Shown: positions 1 to 6,486, counted from the stretch's first letter. The stretch is 14,455 nt of DNA from Nitrospinota bacterium (GCA_003489165.1 DNJG01000067.1:145-14599); one strand, 5' to 3'. A program made the numbers and translations. The notes: generated by a model from the letters alone, not told the origin.

Positions 1-1305
1 CTCCTTCCAAAGACTATATTCTGGTCATTTACTATTGGCTTAACAGTGATACTTTTTGTCATGCCATGGCTCAAAAGGCACATGGCTTCACCTGCTGAGG
101 TAATATTGGAAAATTGCACAGGCTGTGACCAGTGCAACAAGGATTGCCCATACGGGGCTATCTATATGCAGCCAAGGACAAATAACTCCCTTTATAAAAT
201 GGAGGCTGTTGTAAAAACAGAAAGGTGTGCATCATGCGGTATCTGTTTTGGCTCATGTGATTTTAATGCAATAAAGATGGATGGTTTAACCGATATACAG
301 ATTAAAGAAAAAATAGCCTGCCTTTTATCTGAAATTTCAGATGATAAAATGCCAAAGATTTTAGGACTGATATGCGGGCAAAGTATCAATACAGGAGAGA
401 CACAGGATGAACTCAAAGATATGCCGAATGTAAAGACAGTCTCTTTTCCGTGTATCGGCATGATTCATCCCTCATTTGTTGAATATGGGTTAGATTCAGG
501 GGCAGATGGTGTTTTTATATGGGGTTGTGTAAATGGCGACTGTCACTATCGTGAAGGCAATACATGGCTTCAATCAAGGCTTGACGGTAAGAGGCCTCCA
601 ATACTAAGAAAGGGTGTTGACATAAGGAGGGTCAGGGGATATTGGTTCTCTTCTATACATAAAGATAAGCTTAAAGAAGAGATAAATCTTTTTGAAAGAG
701 AACTTATTGCCTATGAGGATAAAAATCCTCCCTTCCCCCATTTAGCAAATGGGGGTAAGGGGGATTTTGGAGATAAAAAAAGCATCTTTAAGAGGGGGGC
801 TGTAATTTCTTCTATAATTATTTTATCTATGTTCAGTATCCTATTTTTATCAGATATGCCAAAATATCCTTTTTCCAATAAAGGGATGTCATTAATAAAA
901 TTTACATTTAAGTACTCTGGCAAACATAGAACAGAACAGAGGGAATTAACAGAGAGGGAGACGAAAGACATACTCATGCACATGAGGAGGACAAACTCCC
1001 CATTTTCAAAAATGAGGATGGTTGGGAAAAGGGAAAGGCTGCCTATTTATGTAGAGTTGGAATTGGATAATAGAAATATATTGTCTAAGACCTATTATCC
1101 GGCAGGGCTTAGAAAGGATATACCCACCTTTGTCTATGAGGAGATACCTGTTTCCCCGGGGAGGCATTATATTAAGATTAAAATGAGAGATTCCAAAGAT
1201 ACAAATCAATTTGATTATTTTATTGAAAAGGAGATTGAGGTAATGCCCGAAAGGACTTTTGTTATGGATGCGTCTACTGTCTTTTCAGAAGGGCAAAAAG
1301 ATTGA
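1..1305 (+). CDS. Membrane iron-sulfur protein: ferredoxin plus MvhD-like domain (5' partial)
   Basis: The frame is open to the left edge, so the N-terminus lies outside the window and the GTG at 46 is not a real start. Visible in order (residues from base 1): a membrane segment at about 5-23; two 4Fe-4S motifs, CTGCDQCNKDCP and CASCGICFGSCD; a domain like the MvhD hydrogenase iron-sulfur subunit, with CIGMIHPSF, ADGVFIWGC and GDCHYREGN; a linker with a palindromic insertion; a second membrane segment (SSIIILSMFSILFL); and about 135 C-terminal residues that I do not recognise, with alternating beta-like segments. In methanogens MvhD carries a 2Fe-2S cluster and passes electrons from hydrogenase to heterodisulfide reductase. 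Fusion to membrane segments suggests electron transfer between a soluble donor and the quinone pool. The upstream part may be a cytochrome b, as in bc-type fusions, but that is inference. The FeS domains should be cytoplasmic and the C-terminal domain outside. Confidence 0.82.
   Translation, partial: LLPKTIFWSFTIGLTVILFVMPWLKRHMASPAEVILENCTGCDQCNKDCPYGAIYMQPRTNNSLYKMEAVVKTERCASCGICFGSCDFNAIKMDGLTDIQIKEKIACLLSEISDDKMPKILGLICGQSINTGETQDELKDMPNVKTVSFPCIGMIHPSFVEYGLDSGADGVFIWGCVNGDCHYREGNTWLQSRLDGKRPPILRKGVDIRRVRGYWFSSIHKDKLKEEINLFERELIAYEDKNPPFPHLANGGKGDFGDKKSIFKRGAVISSIIILSMFSILFLSDMPKYPFSNKGMSLIKFTFKYSGKHRTEQRELTERETKDILMHMRRTNSPFSKMRMVGKRERLPIYVELELDNRNILSKTYYPAGLRKDIPTFVYEEIPVSPGRHYIKIKMRDSKDTNQFDYFIEKEIEVMPERTFVMDASTVFSEGQKD
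724..766. repeat. Palindromic repeat element inserted in frame in a CDS
   Basis: Two 20-base arms (724-743 and 747-766) pair at 17 of 20 positions around a 3-base loop, with a perfect core of CCCCCATTT/AAATGGGGG. On + it is translated as PPFPHLANGGKGDFG within the hydrophilic linker between the MvhD-like domain and the second membrane segment. The - strand reading gives a PLPPFAKxGKGGF-type peptide, which I recognise as the typical translation of a dispersed palindromic repeat in many environmental bacterial genomes. The reading frame is preserved and the site is a linker, so it is probably tolerated rather than functional. Confidence 0.75.
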
Positions 1306-1336
1306 GGTCTTTCGTATTTTAATTGAAAAAGACATT

Positions 1337-1501
1337 TAACCACAGAGGCACAGAGAAAAAACCAATCTTTTTGACACGGATGAACACTGATTATTTATGA
1401 TTTTTATGTTTCTTGATTTCTGTGTTAATCATAATTTATCTGTGTCTTTCAGTGTCTTCATTTTTTGAGTCTTTCTCTGTGTCTCCGTGTCTCTGTGGTT
1501 A
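1337..1501. repeat. Nested inverted repeat of the CACAGAG type
   Basis: The outer arms 1337-1355 (TAACCACAGAGGCACAGAG) and 1483-1501 are complementary at 18 of 19 positions counting one G-T wobble. Inner arms 1374-1402 and 1427-1455 are complementary at about 21 of 29 positions, so most of the 165 bases can fold into one long interrupted hairpin. The left and right ends carry repeated cacagag/ctctgtg strings. It fills the gap between two convergent genes and contains no convincing reading frame. It resembles dispersed, non-autonomous intergenic repeats found in many environmental genomes, and could also act as a bidirectional transcription stop. No target-site duplication is obvious. Confidence 0.7.
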
Positions 1502-1548
1502 TTTTACGGTTTTCAACTTTTTTACGAATGAACCAAAGATTGAGTAGC

Positions 1549-1992
1549 CTATTTGATAACTTCTCCCCCTGAATCTATCCAATTCTTAATTCCACCATGC
1601 AGGTTCTTAATCTTACTGTAGCCAAGATTTGTCAGGATATTGCAGATTTTTTTAGCCATTTCGCCATCCTCGGAATAGATGACTATATCTTTTGCCATGT
1701 CTTTTCTTAATACTTTATTCATCGTTTTCATATTTGTATGGGAGAGGTTCAAAGCACCTTTGATATGCCCTTCTTTAAAGTAATCCTTAATCCTTGTATC
1801 AATAATGATAAGCTCCTTATTTTGATTCATTAAATCCACGAGCTCTTTAGGCATTAATGTGGTGTACTCGTATTTTGTCAGATTGCCGCGCCAGACATCT
1901 GATGTCTTGATTATAAAATTTATGCTGCCCAATAACATGATTAAAACAAAAATTGCTGCATACTGAAGATATATCTTTTTTCTCCTGTCCAT
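1549..1992 (-). CDS. Membrane-anchored rhodanese-like protein lacking the catalytic Cys
   Basis: This is a 147-residue protein. Residues 8-28 form one membrane segment, followed by a rhodanese domain at about 45-146 with the usual landmarks: IIIDTR (62-67), the HIKGALNL block (76-83), and the C-terminal LHGGIKNW (131-138). Sulfurtransferases have a catalytic Cys at the start of the active-site loop; here the corresponding position in IVIYSEDGEMAKK is Ser107. The protein is therefore probably not a thiosulfate or mercaptopyruvate sulfurtransferase and may serve as a binding or regulatory domain. The domain should face the periplasm if residues 1-28 are an uncleaved anchor. The start follows GGAGAGG on the coding strand. 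A promoter-like pair lies upstream, so it may be transcribed separately from the proline dehydrogenase gene. Confidence 0.8.
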   Translation of the reverse strand: MDRRKKIYLQYAAIFVLIMLLGSINFIIKTSDVWRGNLTKYEYTTLMPKELVDLMNQNKELIIIDTRIKDYFKEGHIKGALNLSHTNMKTMNKVLRKDMAKDIVIYSEDGEMAKKICNILTNLGYSKIKNLHGGIKNWIDSGGEVIK

Positions 1993-2028
1993 TTCCTCTC
2001 CATATTTATTAGTTGGTAGTTTAAAAAC

Positions 2029-2057
2029 ATTCTATAGTATCCATTAATAAAAATCAA
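2029..2057 (-). promoter_or_regulatory. Candidate promoter for the rhodanese-like gene
   Basis: On the - strand TTGATT (2057-2052) is followed after 17 bases by TAGAAT (2034-2029), which matches sigma70 consensus at 4 of 6 and 5 of 6 positions. It lies about 40 bases upstream of the ATG at 1992. It is supported by pattern only; AT-rich DNA gives chance matches. Confidence 0.4.
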
Positions 2058-2142
2058 AAAATTTGATGATATTACCTAATTATTGCTTAAAATTATTTTC
2101 TTAAATTTTTTTATTGAAAATACCCCTTTTTATGTCCCCCAT

Positions 2143-2994
2143 TTATTTTCTGAAGACATTTTTTATAACAAACCAGAGATTCTCCTTTCTCTCCCTGATT
2201 CTTCTTATGGTGTATGGCATCCAGTAAACCCCGTAGGGGACATAGATTCTAAGCTTATATCCTTCAGCAATTAATCTTTCTTGTAGGTCTCTCCTTATGC
2301 CATAGAGCATCTGAAATTCAAATTTGTCCTTTGATATGCCCTTCTCTATTGCAAAGTTTTTTGCAATATCAATCAATTTTTCATCATGAGTGGCAATTGC
2401 AGGATAATTCCCATTTAAAAGTAACTCCTTGGTCATTTCTTCAAAGTTTTTATTAACATCCTTTTTATCAGGAAAGGCAATATCAGGAGGTTCTTTATAT
2501 GCCCCTTTGCATAGTCTTATGCGGTGCCGATTTTCTATTGCATGAATTATATCTTTTTTACTGCGGTAGAGATACGACTGGATTACCATTCCTATATTTT
2601 GAGGATAGACTCTATGAATCTTTTCAAAAATATCAATAGTCCTCTGGGTATATCTGGAACCCTCCATATCTATCCTTACAAAATTTTTATATCCAACTGC
2701 TGTTTTTATAATCTTAATAACATTTTCATGGCAGTATGAATCATCAATATCAAGCCCCATCTGTGTCAGTTTCAGGGAGACATTGGAATTTAGTCTCAGT
2801 GTATTTATATTTTTCAACAGTTCAATATAGATATCCCTTGCCTTCTCAGCCTGTTCTTTATTTGTAACACTCTCACCAAGTATATCCAGAGTGACAGAGA
2901 ATCCTTTATCATTTAACCTCTTTACAACCTCTTTTGCCTGTTCAAAGGTCTCCCCTGCAATAAACCTCTTTGCCAGATAGAGAAAAATATTCAT
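2143..2994 (-). CDS. Proline dehydrogenase (monofunctional, FAD-dependent)
   Basis: This 283-residue enzyme oxidises L-proline to pyrroline-5-carboxylate, passing electrons from FAD to the quinone pool. The single-domain PRODH beta/alpha barrel is recognised from SLKLTQMG (73-80), RIDMEGS (107-113), VIQSYLYRS (137-145), RLCKGAYKE (160-168), ATHDEKLI (201-208), EFQMLYGIR (226-234) and the substrate-binding end YVPYGVYW with the Arg pair 264-265. The length fits monofunctional bacterial PRODH of about 300 residues; the N-terminal lead is short, but an in-frame TAG four codons upstream fixes the start region. There is no clear Shine-Dalgarno sequence before the ATG; a TATAAT occurs about 25 bases upstream, so the leader may be very short. 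No P5C dehydrogenase gene is in the window. Confidence 0.92.
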   Translation of the reverse strand: MNIFLYLAKRFIAGETFEQAKEVVKRLNDKGFSVTLDILGESVTNKEQAEKARDIYIELLKNINTLRLNSNVSLKLTQMGLDIDDSYCHENVIKIIKTAVGYKNFVRIDMEGSRYTQRTIDIFEKIHRVYPQNIGMVIQSYLYRSKKDIIHAIENRHRIRLCKGAYKEPPDIAFPDKKDVNKNFEEMTKELLLNGNYPAIATHDEKLIDIAKNFAIEKGISKDKFEFQMLYGIRRDLQERLIAEGYKLRIYVPYGVYWMPYTIRRIRERKENLWFVIKNVFRK

Positions 2995-3065
2995 AACAGA
3001 AGTCTATTAGAAGGAGGGTATTATAGTCAAGATTTATAAAAATCATAGGAAGCTCTGAACTGAAC

Positions 3066-3094
3066 TTGACAGACAGGCTAAAATTGGATAAATT
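3066..3094 (+). promoter_or_regulatory. Promoter for tRNA-His
   Basis: A consensus TTGACA at 3066-3071 is followed after 17 bases by TAAATT at 3089-3094 (4 of 6 to TATAAT). The expected transcription start is near 3101, about 8 bases before the tRNA. Confidence 0.6.
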
Positions 3095-3108
3095 AGCTTA
3101 AATCAATG

Positions 3109-3185
3109 GTGAGCGTAGCTCAACTGGTTAGAGCACTGGACTGTGGCTCCAGAGGTTGGGGGTTCGAGACCCCTCGCTCACCCCA
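3109..3185 (+). tRNA. tRNA-His (anticodon GTG)
   Basis: A full cloverleaf can be drawn by hand. The acceptor stem GTGAGCG (3109-3115) pairs with CGCTCAC (3175-3181). The D arm is GCTC/GAGC, and the anticodon stem CTGGA/TCCAG encloses the loop CTGTGGC with anticodon GTG. The T arm contains GTTCGAG, and CCA is encoded at 3183-3185. As expected for tRNA-His, there is a G immediately before position 1 (3108) opposite the discriminator C (3182). Its 3' end is directly followed by integrase remains, showing that it has served as an attachment site. Confidence 0.96.
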
Positions 3186-3193
3186 TTTTAAGC

Positions 3194-3655
3194 CTAATAT
3201 ATTATGGGGTTTATAACCCTTGCCTCATTATTCTTTGTATCCTGTGCCTTTAGGGTTATCTTTCCTTCTATTAAGTCAACTTGTGTCCATTGCAGGCTTA
3301 AAATTTCCTCTTTTCTCATACCTGTATAATATGCCATAGTTACTATAGGCTTAAGGTAGAAAGGTAAAACCTTTTTAATGGCAATATACTCATCATGCTC
3401 AAAGTATCCCTGTCTTACATTATTCTCCTGTAGGTGAGGGATATAAGGAATATTAATCACCTTCGGAGGGGTCATTTGACTGGCAAGTGTAAACATCCTT
3501 TTAAGTGCTGACAGTTCCCTGTTAATAGTTCCGTTCTCTGCCCCTTCCTCTTGCCTTTGTAAGATATAGCTCTTTATCCTATCCGTAGTAATGTCAATTG
3601 CCCTTACCCCTTCAAAGAAGGTCTGAAGATGTTTACGCTCATTTATCCTGCAACC
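3194..3655 (-). pseudogene. Truncated tyrosine recombinase (phage-type integrase) remnant
   Basis: The open frame reads from a stop at 3656-3658 down to TAG at 3194-3196. Residues upstream of the ATG at 3496 are clearly part of the same protein: a core-binding (SAM-like) domain with GTINRELSALKRMFTLA, then the start of the catalytic domain with AYYTGMRKEEILSLQW, which holds the first catalytic Arg, and the beta-hairpin Lys region LKAQDTKNNEARV. Translation stops just after this. The His-x-x-Arg motif and the nucleophilic Tyr are missing, about 100 residues. The N-terminal arm-binding domain is also absent, and no start codon with a ribosome site is seen at the left end of the frame. It ends 8 bases from the 3' end of tRNA-His, the usual position of an integrase beside attL. 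Dead remnant of an integrative element. Confidence 0.85.
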
Positions 3656-3684
3656 TTACAATCAATCTACTATCAAGTGCATCT

Positions 3685-4065
3685 CTACAAATGTTTCCAT
3701 ATTACCTTTTTATCCGGGTAATGGGCTTTATTTCTGGTTGCTATTTTATGCCCTTTGACTATGGCAGTGGCATTTATAAGACAATCATTAGAGGTTAATG
3801 TCATGCCCCGTGTTCTGTAATGCCTGTAAATCTCACCGCCTTTTTTGGCTATTTCAATGGTGATAGGCTCTATATTGCAGGCATTGATAAAATTATTTGT
3901 ATCTTCTTTTTCATTCTCTCTCATTCCTGCGTGGAGTTCGTAAACCGTTAGAATACTCAAATATGCTGTGTTAGTTTTCCATAGAGGTAATATTAAATCC
4001 TTTGCAGATGATATGCCTCTTAAATAGTCAATGGCTATATCAGTATCAATCATTACGGTTTGCAT
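3685..4065 (-). CDS. vapC: VapC-type toxin, PIN-domain ribonuclease
   Basis: A 126-residue PIN-domain protein. Acidic active-site residues are visible: Asp7 in VMIDTDIAIDYL, Glu43 in VYELHAGM, and Asp94 in TSNDCLINA. The fourth position, usually Asp in TRNxxDF, is occupied by His115 in ATRNKAHYP, a variant seen in the family. VapC toxins cleave tRNA or rRNA when free of antitoxin. The gene overlaps the 3' end of the upstream antitoxin gene by 20 bases, and a GAGGAG motif lies inside the antitoxin gene, so translation is coupled. The adjacent integrase remnant suggests arrival with a mobile element. The RNA target cannot be read from the sequence. Confidence 0.9.
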   Translation of the reverse strand: MQTVMIDTDIAIDYLRGISSAKDLILPLWKTNTAYLSILTVYELHAGMRENEKEDTNNFINACNIEPITIEIAKKGGEIYRHYRTRGMTLTSNDCLINATAIVKGHKIATRNKAHYPDKKVIWKHL

Positions 4066-4279
4066 ATCTTCGGCTCTCCTCTTTTCTTAACTCATTCACA
4101 ATATCTACGCTATCCTTATCCCTCTTTTGCCATTTACCAAAAGAAGATACAGCCTTCTTGATATTTTTCTTTCTCAAATATTCTTTAAGCGCATCCGATA
4201 CCAATAGACTGAAATTATCAGCAGCCTTTTTTGCTTCTGTATAAATTTCATCGGGAATAGATATTGAAGTTTTTATCAT
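4046..4279 (-). CDS. vapB: VapB-type antitoxin, ribbon-helix-helix
   Basis: The 77-residue protein starts with MIKTSISIPDEIYTEAKKAA, a ribbon-helix-helix DNA-binding fold, followed by helices (SLLVSDALKEYLRKKN) and a charged tail that would wrap around the toxin. The ATG at 4279 was chosen over one 20 codons upstream because a perfect GGAGGTGAT Shine-Dalgarno lies 5 bases before it and the upstream extension would cover the promoter -10 region. It overlaps vapC by 20 bases. Such antitoxins bind their own operator together with the toxin; a 24-bp imperfect palindrome over the promoter is the likely site. Confidence 0.88.
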   Translation of the reverse strand: MIKTSISIPDEIYTEAKKAADNFSLLVSDALKEYLRKKNIKKAVSSFGKWQKRDKDSVDIVNELRKEESRRYANRND

Positions 4280-4302
4280 AGTATCACCTCCGTATTTATG
4301 GT

Positions 4303-4339
4303 TAGTAGTATTATACAGTATTACTAAAACAAGTGTCAA
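4303..4339 (-). promoter_or_regulatory. vapBC promoter with overlapping operator-like palindrome
   Basis: On the - strand a perfect TTGACA (4339-4334) and a perfect TATAAT (4315-4310) are separated by 18 bases, the strongest promoter in the window. A 24-bp imperfect palindrome (4303-4326, 9 of 12 pairs, ends TAGTA/TACTA) covers the -10 box and half of the spacer. This is where an autorepressing ribbon-helix-helix antitoxin would bind. The promoter is seen; operator function is inferred. Confidence 0.72.
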
Positions 4340-4373
4340 AATAAAAAGCTAACAAGGTTATTAAGCCCGATAG

Positions 4374-4401
4374 TTGATAAAAACCGCTTGCATTTTAATA
4401 A
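4374..4401 (+). promoter_or_regulatory. Candidate promoter for the secreted TPR gene
   Basis: TTGATA (4374-4379) and TAATAA (4396-4401) are 16 bases apart. An alternative pair is TTGCAT (4388-4393) with TATCTT (4410-4415). Both lie between the divergent vapB and TPR genes, but the matches are moderate. Confidence 0.35.
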
Positions 4402-4448
4402 AAAAAGGAATATCTTTTACCTGTTCTTAAACAGTATTGAGGTGAGAT

Positions 4449-5636
4449 ATGAGATATATTTTTGCAGTTATTATTGCTCTATTCCTGTTTTTCCCTTCTT
4501 TCGGTTTTGCAGAGACAAAAGAAATTATTTCCGAAGGCACATACAATATGGGGGATGGGGAGACGCCGAGTGTGGCGGAGAGCAGGGCTTTGCTACAGGC
4601 AAAGAGGATTGCACTTGAACAGGCAGGGACTTATGTAGAGAGCTGGACAAAGGTTGAGAATCTGCAATTAACAAAGGATGAGATACAGGTTCTTGCATCA
4701 GGGATTATGGAAGTGGAGATACTTGATAAGAAGAGGACTGTTGTTGGTGATGGCTTTCACTTTTGGGTCCAAATCAAGGCAAGGGTCAATCCTGATAAGA
4801 TTGAAGAAATGGCAAAGAGGGTCAAAGAGAAATCTGTTGTAGAAGATTACAAAAAAATACAGGAGGCTTATGATAAGAGCCAGAGAGAAATTGAGGAATT
4901 AAAGAAACAGTTGGCAGGGGCAAAAGGTGAGAAAGAAAAGAAACAGGTAGAGGCGAAGATTACGGATGAGGAGAGACTGCTTCAGGCTAATGAGTGGTTT
5001 GAGAAGGGATATGAATACGGCATAAATGGAGAGCATGATAAGGCAATAGAAGCATTTACATCTGTAATTGCATTAGACCCAAATTTTTCCGAAGCCTATG
5101 GCAATCGTGGGAATGTCTATGCTGACAAAGGACAATATGACAGGGCAATTGAGGATTATAATAAGGCAATTGCAATAGACCCGAATGATGCCTTAGCCTA
5201 CAACAATCGTGGGGGTGCTTATAAAGATAAAGGACAATATGACAGGGCAATTGAGGATTTTAATAAGGCAATTGCAATAGACCCGAATGATGCCTTAGCT
5301 TACTACAATCGTGGAGGTGCTTATAAAGATAAAGGACAAAATGACAGGGCGATTGAAGATTATAATAAGGTAATAGCCTTAGACCCGAATAATGCCAATG
5401 CCTACAACAATCGTGGGATTGCTTATAAGAACAAAGAACAATATGACAGGGCGATTGAGGATTTTAATAAAGCAACAGCTTTAGACCCGAATCTTGCCCA
5501 AGCCTACTACAATCGTGGGATTGCTTATGTTGGAAAATGGAATATGGGCAGGGCTATATCTGATTTTCAAAAGGCGTGTGATATGGGGATTGAACAAGGG
5601 TGCAAGGCATTGCAGATAGCTTTAAAGAATAGGTAG
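4449..5636 (+). CDS. Secreted TPR protein with N-terminal LPP20/FlgT-like region
   Basis: 395 residues. A signal peptide (1-21, ending FGFA) is followed by a region of about 100 residues (EGTYNMGDGETPSVAESRAL onwards), similar in style to LPP20/FlgT-type domains; then a charged coiled-coil stretch (about 130-170); then at least six tetratricopeptide repeats from about residue 180, with units of the type AYxNRGxAYKDKGQYDRAIEDFNKAIAIDPN. The C-terminal unit (SDFQKACDMGIEQGCKALQ) is SEL1-like. TPR solenoids bind protein partners, so a periplasmic scaffold or adaptor role is likely. The exact function is unknown. A GAGGTGA motif precedes the ATG by 3 bases. The central repeats are nearly identical in DNA, a sign of recent expansion. 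A diverged copy of the 3' end is present at 6382-6486. Confidence 0.88.
   Translation: MRYIFAVIIALFLFFPSFGFAETKEIISEGTYNMGDGETPSVAESRALLQAKRIALEQAGTYVESWTKVENLQLTKDEIQVLASGIMEVEILDKKRTVVGDGFHFWVQIKARVNPDKIEEMAKRVKEKSVVEDYKKIQEAYDKSQREIEELKKQLAGAKGEKEKKQVEAKITDEERLLQANEWFEKGYEYGINGEHDKAIEAFTSVIALDPNFSEAYGNRGNVYADKGQYDRAIEDYNKAIAIDPNDALAYNNRGGAYKDKGQYDRAIEDFNKAIAIDPNDALAYYNRGGAYKDKGQNDRAIEDYNKVIALDPNNANAYNNRGIAYKNKEQYDRAIEDFNKATALDPNLAQAYYNRGIAYVGKWNMGRAISDFQKACDMGIEQGCKALQIALKNR
5102..5611 (+). repeat. 102-bp tandem repeats encoding TPR units
   Basis: The string CAATCGTGG recurs at 5102, 5204, 5306, 5408 and 5510, exactly 102 bases apart, equal to one 34-residue TPR unit. The units starting at 5102, 5204 and 5306 are nearly identical over long stretches, while the last unit is more diverged. 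Repeat number could change by slippage or recombination without breaking the frame. Confidence 0.9.
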
Positions 5637-5660
5637 GCATATCGCTCGTTCAATCTTCAA
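5541..5660. repeat. Left copy of a 120-bp direct repeat flanking a TA cassette
   Basis: This covers the last 96 bases of the TPR gene plus 24 bases downstream. It aligns without gaps to 6391-6510, an offset of exactly 850. By hand count the coding part matches at about 82 of 96 positions, and CAATCTTCAA after the stop matches at 9 of 10. Confidence 0.8.
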
Positions 5661-5692
5661 GAGTGAACCAGCATTAGACAAAGGAGGTAACA

Positions 5693-5932
5693 ATGGATGC
5701 CATAAGGCTTAAGGTTCGTGTTGAGAAGGATGGGGAGATTGTTCTACACGATTTGCCAATACACAGGAATGATAGACTGGATGTCATCTTGCTAAAGGAA
5801 GAAGGGGTGATGCAGCCGAAAACTACCGAAGCTGGAGACCCTGTATTAAAGCTTCAGGGACTCGGCAAAGATATTTGGAAGGGTATAGACCCAGATGTCT
5901 ATGTGAAGAATCTTCGGGAAGGATGGGAGTGA
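5693..5932 (+). CDS. Putative antitoxin partner of a PIN toxin
   Basis: A 79-residue, mostly acidic protein beginning MDAIRLKVRVEKDGEIVLHD; the first 35 residues look like beta strands (KVRV, EIVL, RLDVILL), as in small AbrB-like or related antitoxins, and the C-terminal half (LGKDIWKGIDPDVYVKNLRE) resembles the tail that antitoxins use to bind PIN toxins. I do not recognise a named family with confidence. The antitoxin call rests on size, on the excellent AGGAGG ribosome site, and on its TGA overlapping the toxin ATG (TGATG), the standard arrangement of VapBC-like pairs. No clear promoter is seen in the 56 bases upstream, so readthrough from the TPR gene is possible. Confidence 0.75.
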   Translation: MDAIRLKVRVEKDGEIVLHDLPIHRNDRLDVILLKEEGVMQPKTTEAGDPVLKLQGLGKDIWKGIDPDVYVKNLREGWE

Positions 5933-6366
5933 TGAAGGTATTTTGGGATACCAATCTCTTTATTTATCTGATAGAGGAGACACCCAATTCATTTGAGGAG
6001 GTTATCTCTCTCAGAAAAGCGATGTTGAAAAATGGAGACCAGTTGGCAACATCCACCCTTACAGTTGGAGAAGTATTGGTAAAGCCTATTCAAGAAAAGG
6101 CAACAGCCCTGGTAGAAAAGTACAAGAGCCTGCTATATTCGCCATCCATTGAGATAATCTCATTTTCTGAGGCTGCGGCTGAAAAATATGCCGAGATTAG
6201 GGCAACCCTTACTATCAAGCCGCCGGATGCCGTCCAGTTGGCCTGCGTGTCCATAGCTAAAGCAGATATCTTCGTAACAAACGATAGCCGCCTCTCATCG
6301 AGGAATATTGCAGGGATAGGAAACATAATTTCACTTAAAGAGTGGAGAAGTTATATTAAATCTTAA
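5932..6366 (+). CDS. PIN-domain toxin, VapC-like ribonuclease
   Basis: 144 residues with a complete set of PIN active-site acids: Asp6 (VFWDTNLFIYL), Glu47 (LTVGEVLV), Asp99 (KPPDAVQLA) and the Asn117-Asp118 pair in FVTNDSRLS. The family comprises Mg-dependent endoribonucleases held inactive by a co-encoded antitoxin. The ATG at 5932 overlaps the antitoxin stop by one base and follows GGGAG, which favours it over longer in-frame extensions that would read through the antitoxin gene. It is distinct in sequence from the VapC at 3685-4065, so the two are separate modules and not a duplication. It lies 15 bases before a remnant TPR 3' end. Confidence 0.88.
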   Translation: MKVFWDTNLFIYLIEETPNSFEEVISLRKAMLKNGDQLATSTLTVGEVLVKPIQEKATALVEKYKSLLYSPSIEIISFSEAAAEKYAEIRATLTIKPPDAVQLACVSIAKADIFVTNDSRLSSRNIAGIGNIISLKEWRSYIKS

Positions 6367-6381
6367 GTTGCGGAATTGACT

Positions 6382-6486
6382 ATGCAAGGTATTATGGGCA
6401 GGGCTATATCTGATTTTCAAAAGGCATGTGATATGGGGTTTGAGAATGGGTGTAAGGTATTGCAGATGGTTTTAGAAAAGAGATAG
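6382..6486 (+). pseudogene. 3'-terminal remnant of a second TPR gene
   Basis: A 34-codon open stretch from ATG 6382 to TAG 6484 encodes GIMGRAISDFQKACDMGFEN and onwards, clearly the C-terminal unit of the secreted TPR protein (GRAISDFQKACDMGIEQ in the full gene). Similarity starts abruptly near 6391 and runs past the stop codon to about 6510. No signal peptide or further TPR units remain. With about 15 percent divergence it looks like the end of an old paralogue whose body is gone. No ribosome site precedes the ATG, so translation is unlikely. Confidence 0.8.

Noticed and set aside
711..983. A - strand reading frame with a PLPPFAKxGKGGF peptide
   Set aside because: It is the antisense of the iron-sulfur gene; the peptide is the usual translation of the palindromic repeat and not evidence of a gene.
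46..1305. GTG at 46 as the true start of the iron-sulfur protein
   Set aside because: The frame is open to base 1 and the extra residues complete a membrane segment, and no ribosome site precedes the GTG. The gene simply enters from outside the window.
5102..5611. Regular 102-bp repeats resembling an array such as a CRISPR
   Set aside because: There is no repeat/unique-spacer alternation; the whole unit repeats, stays in frame and translates to 34-residue TPR units.
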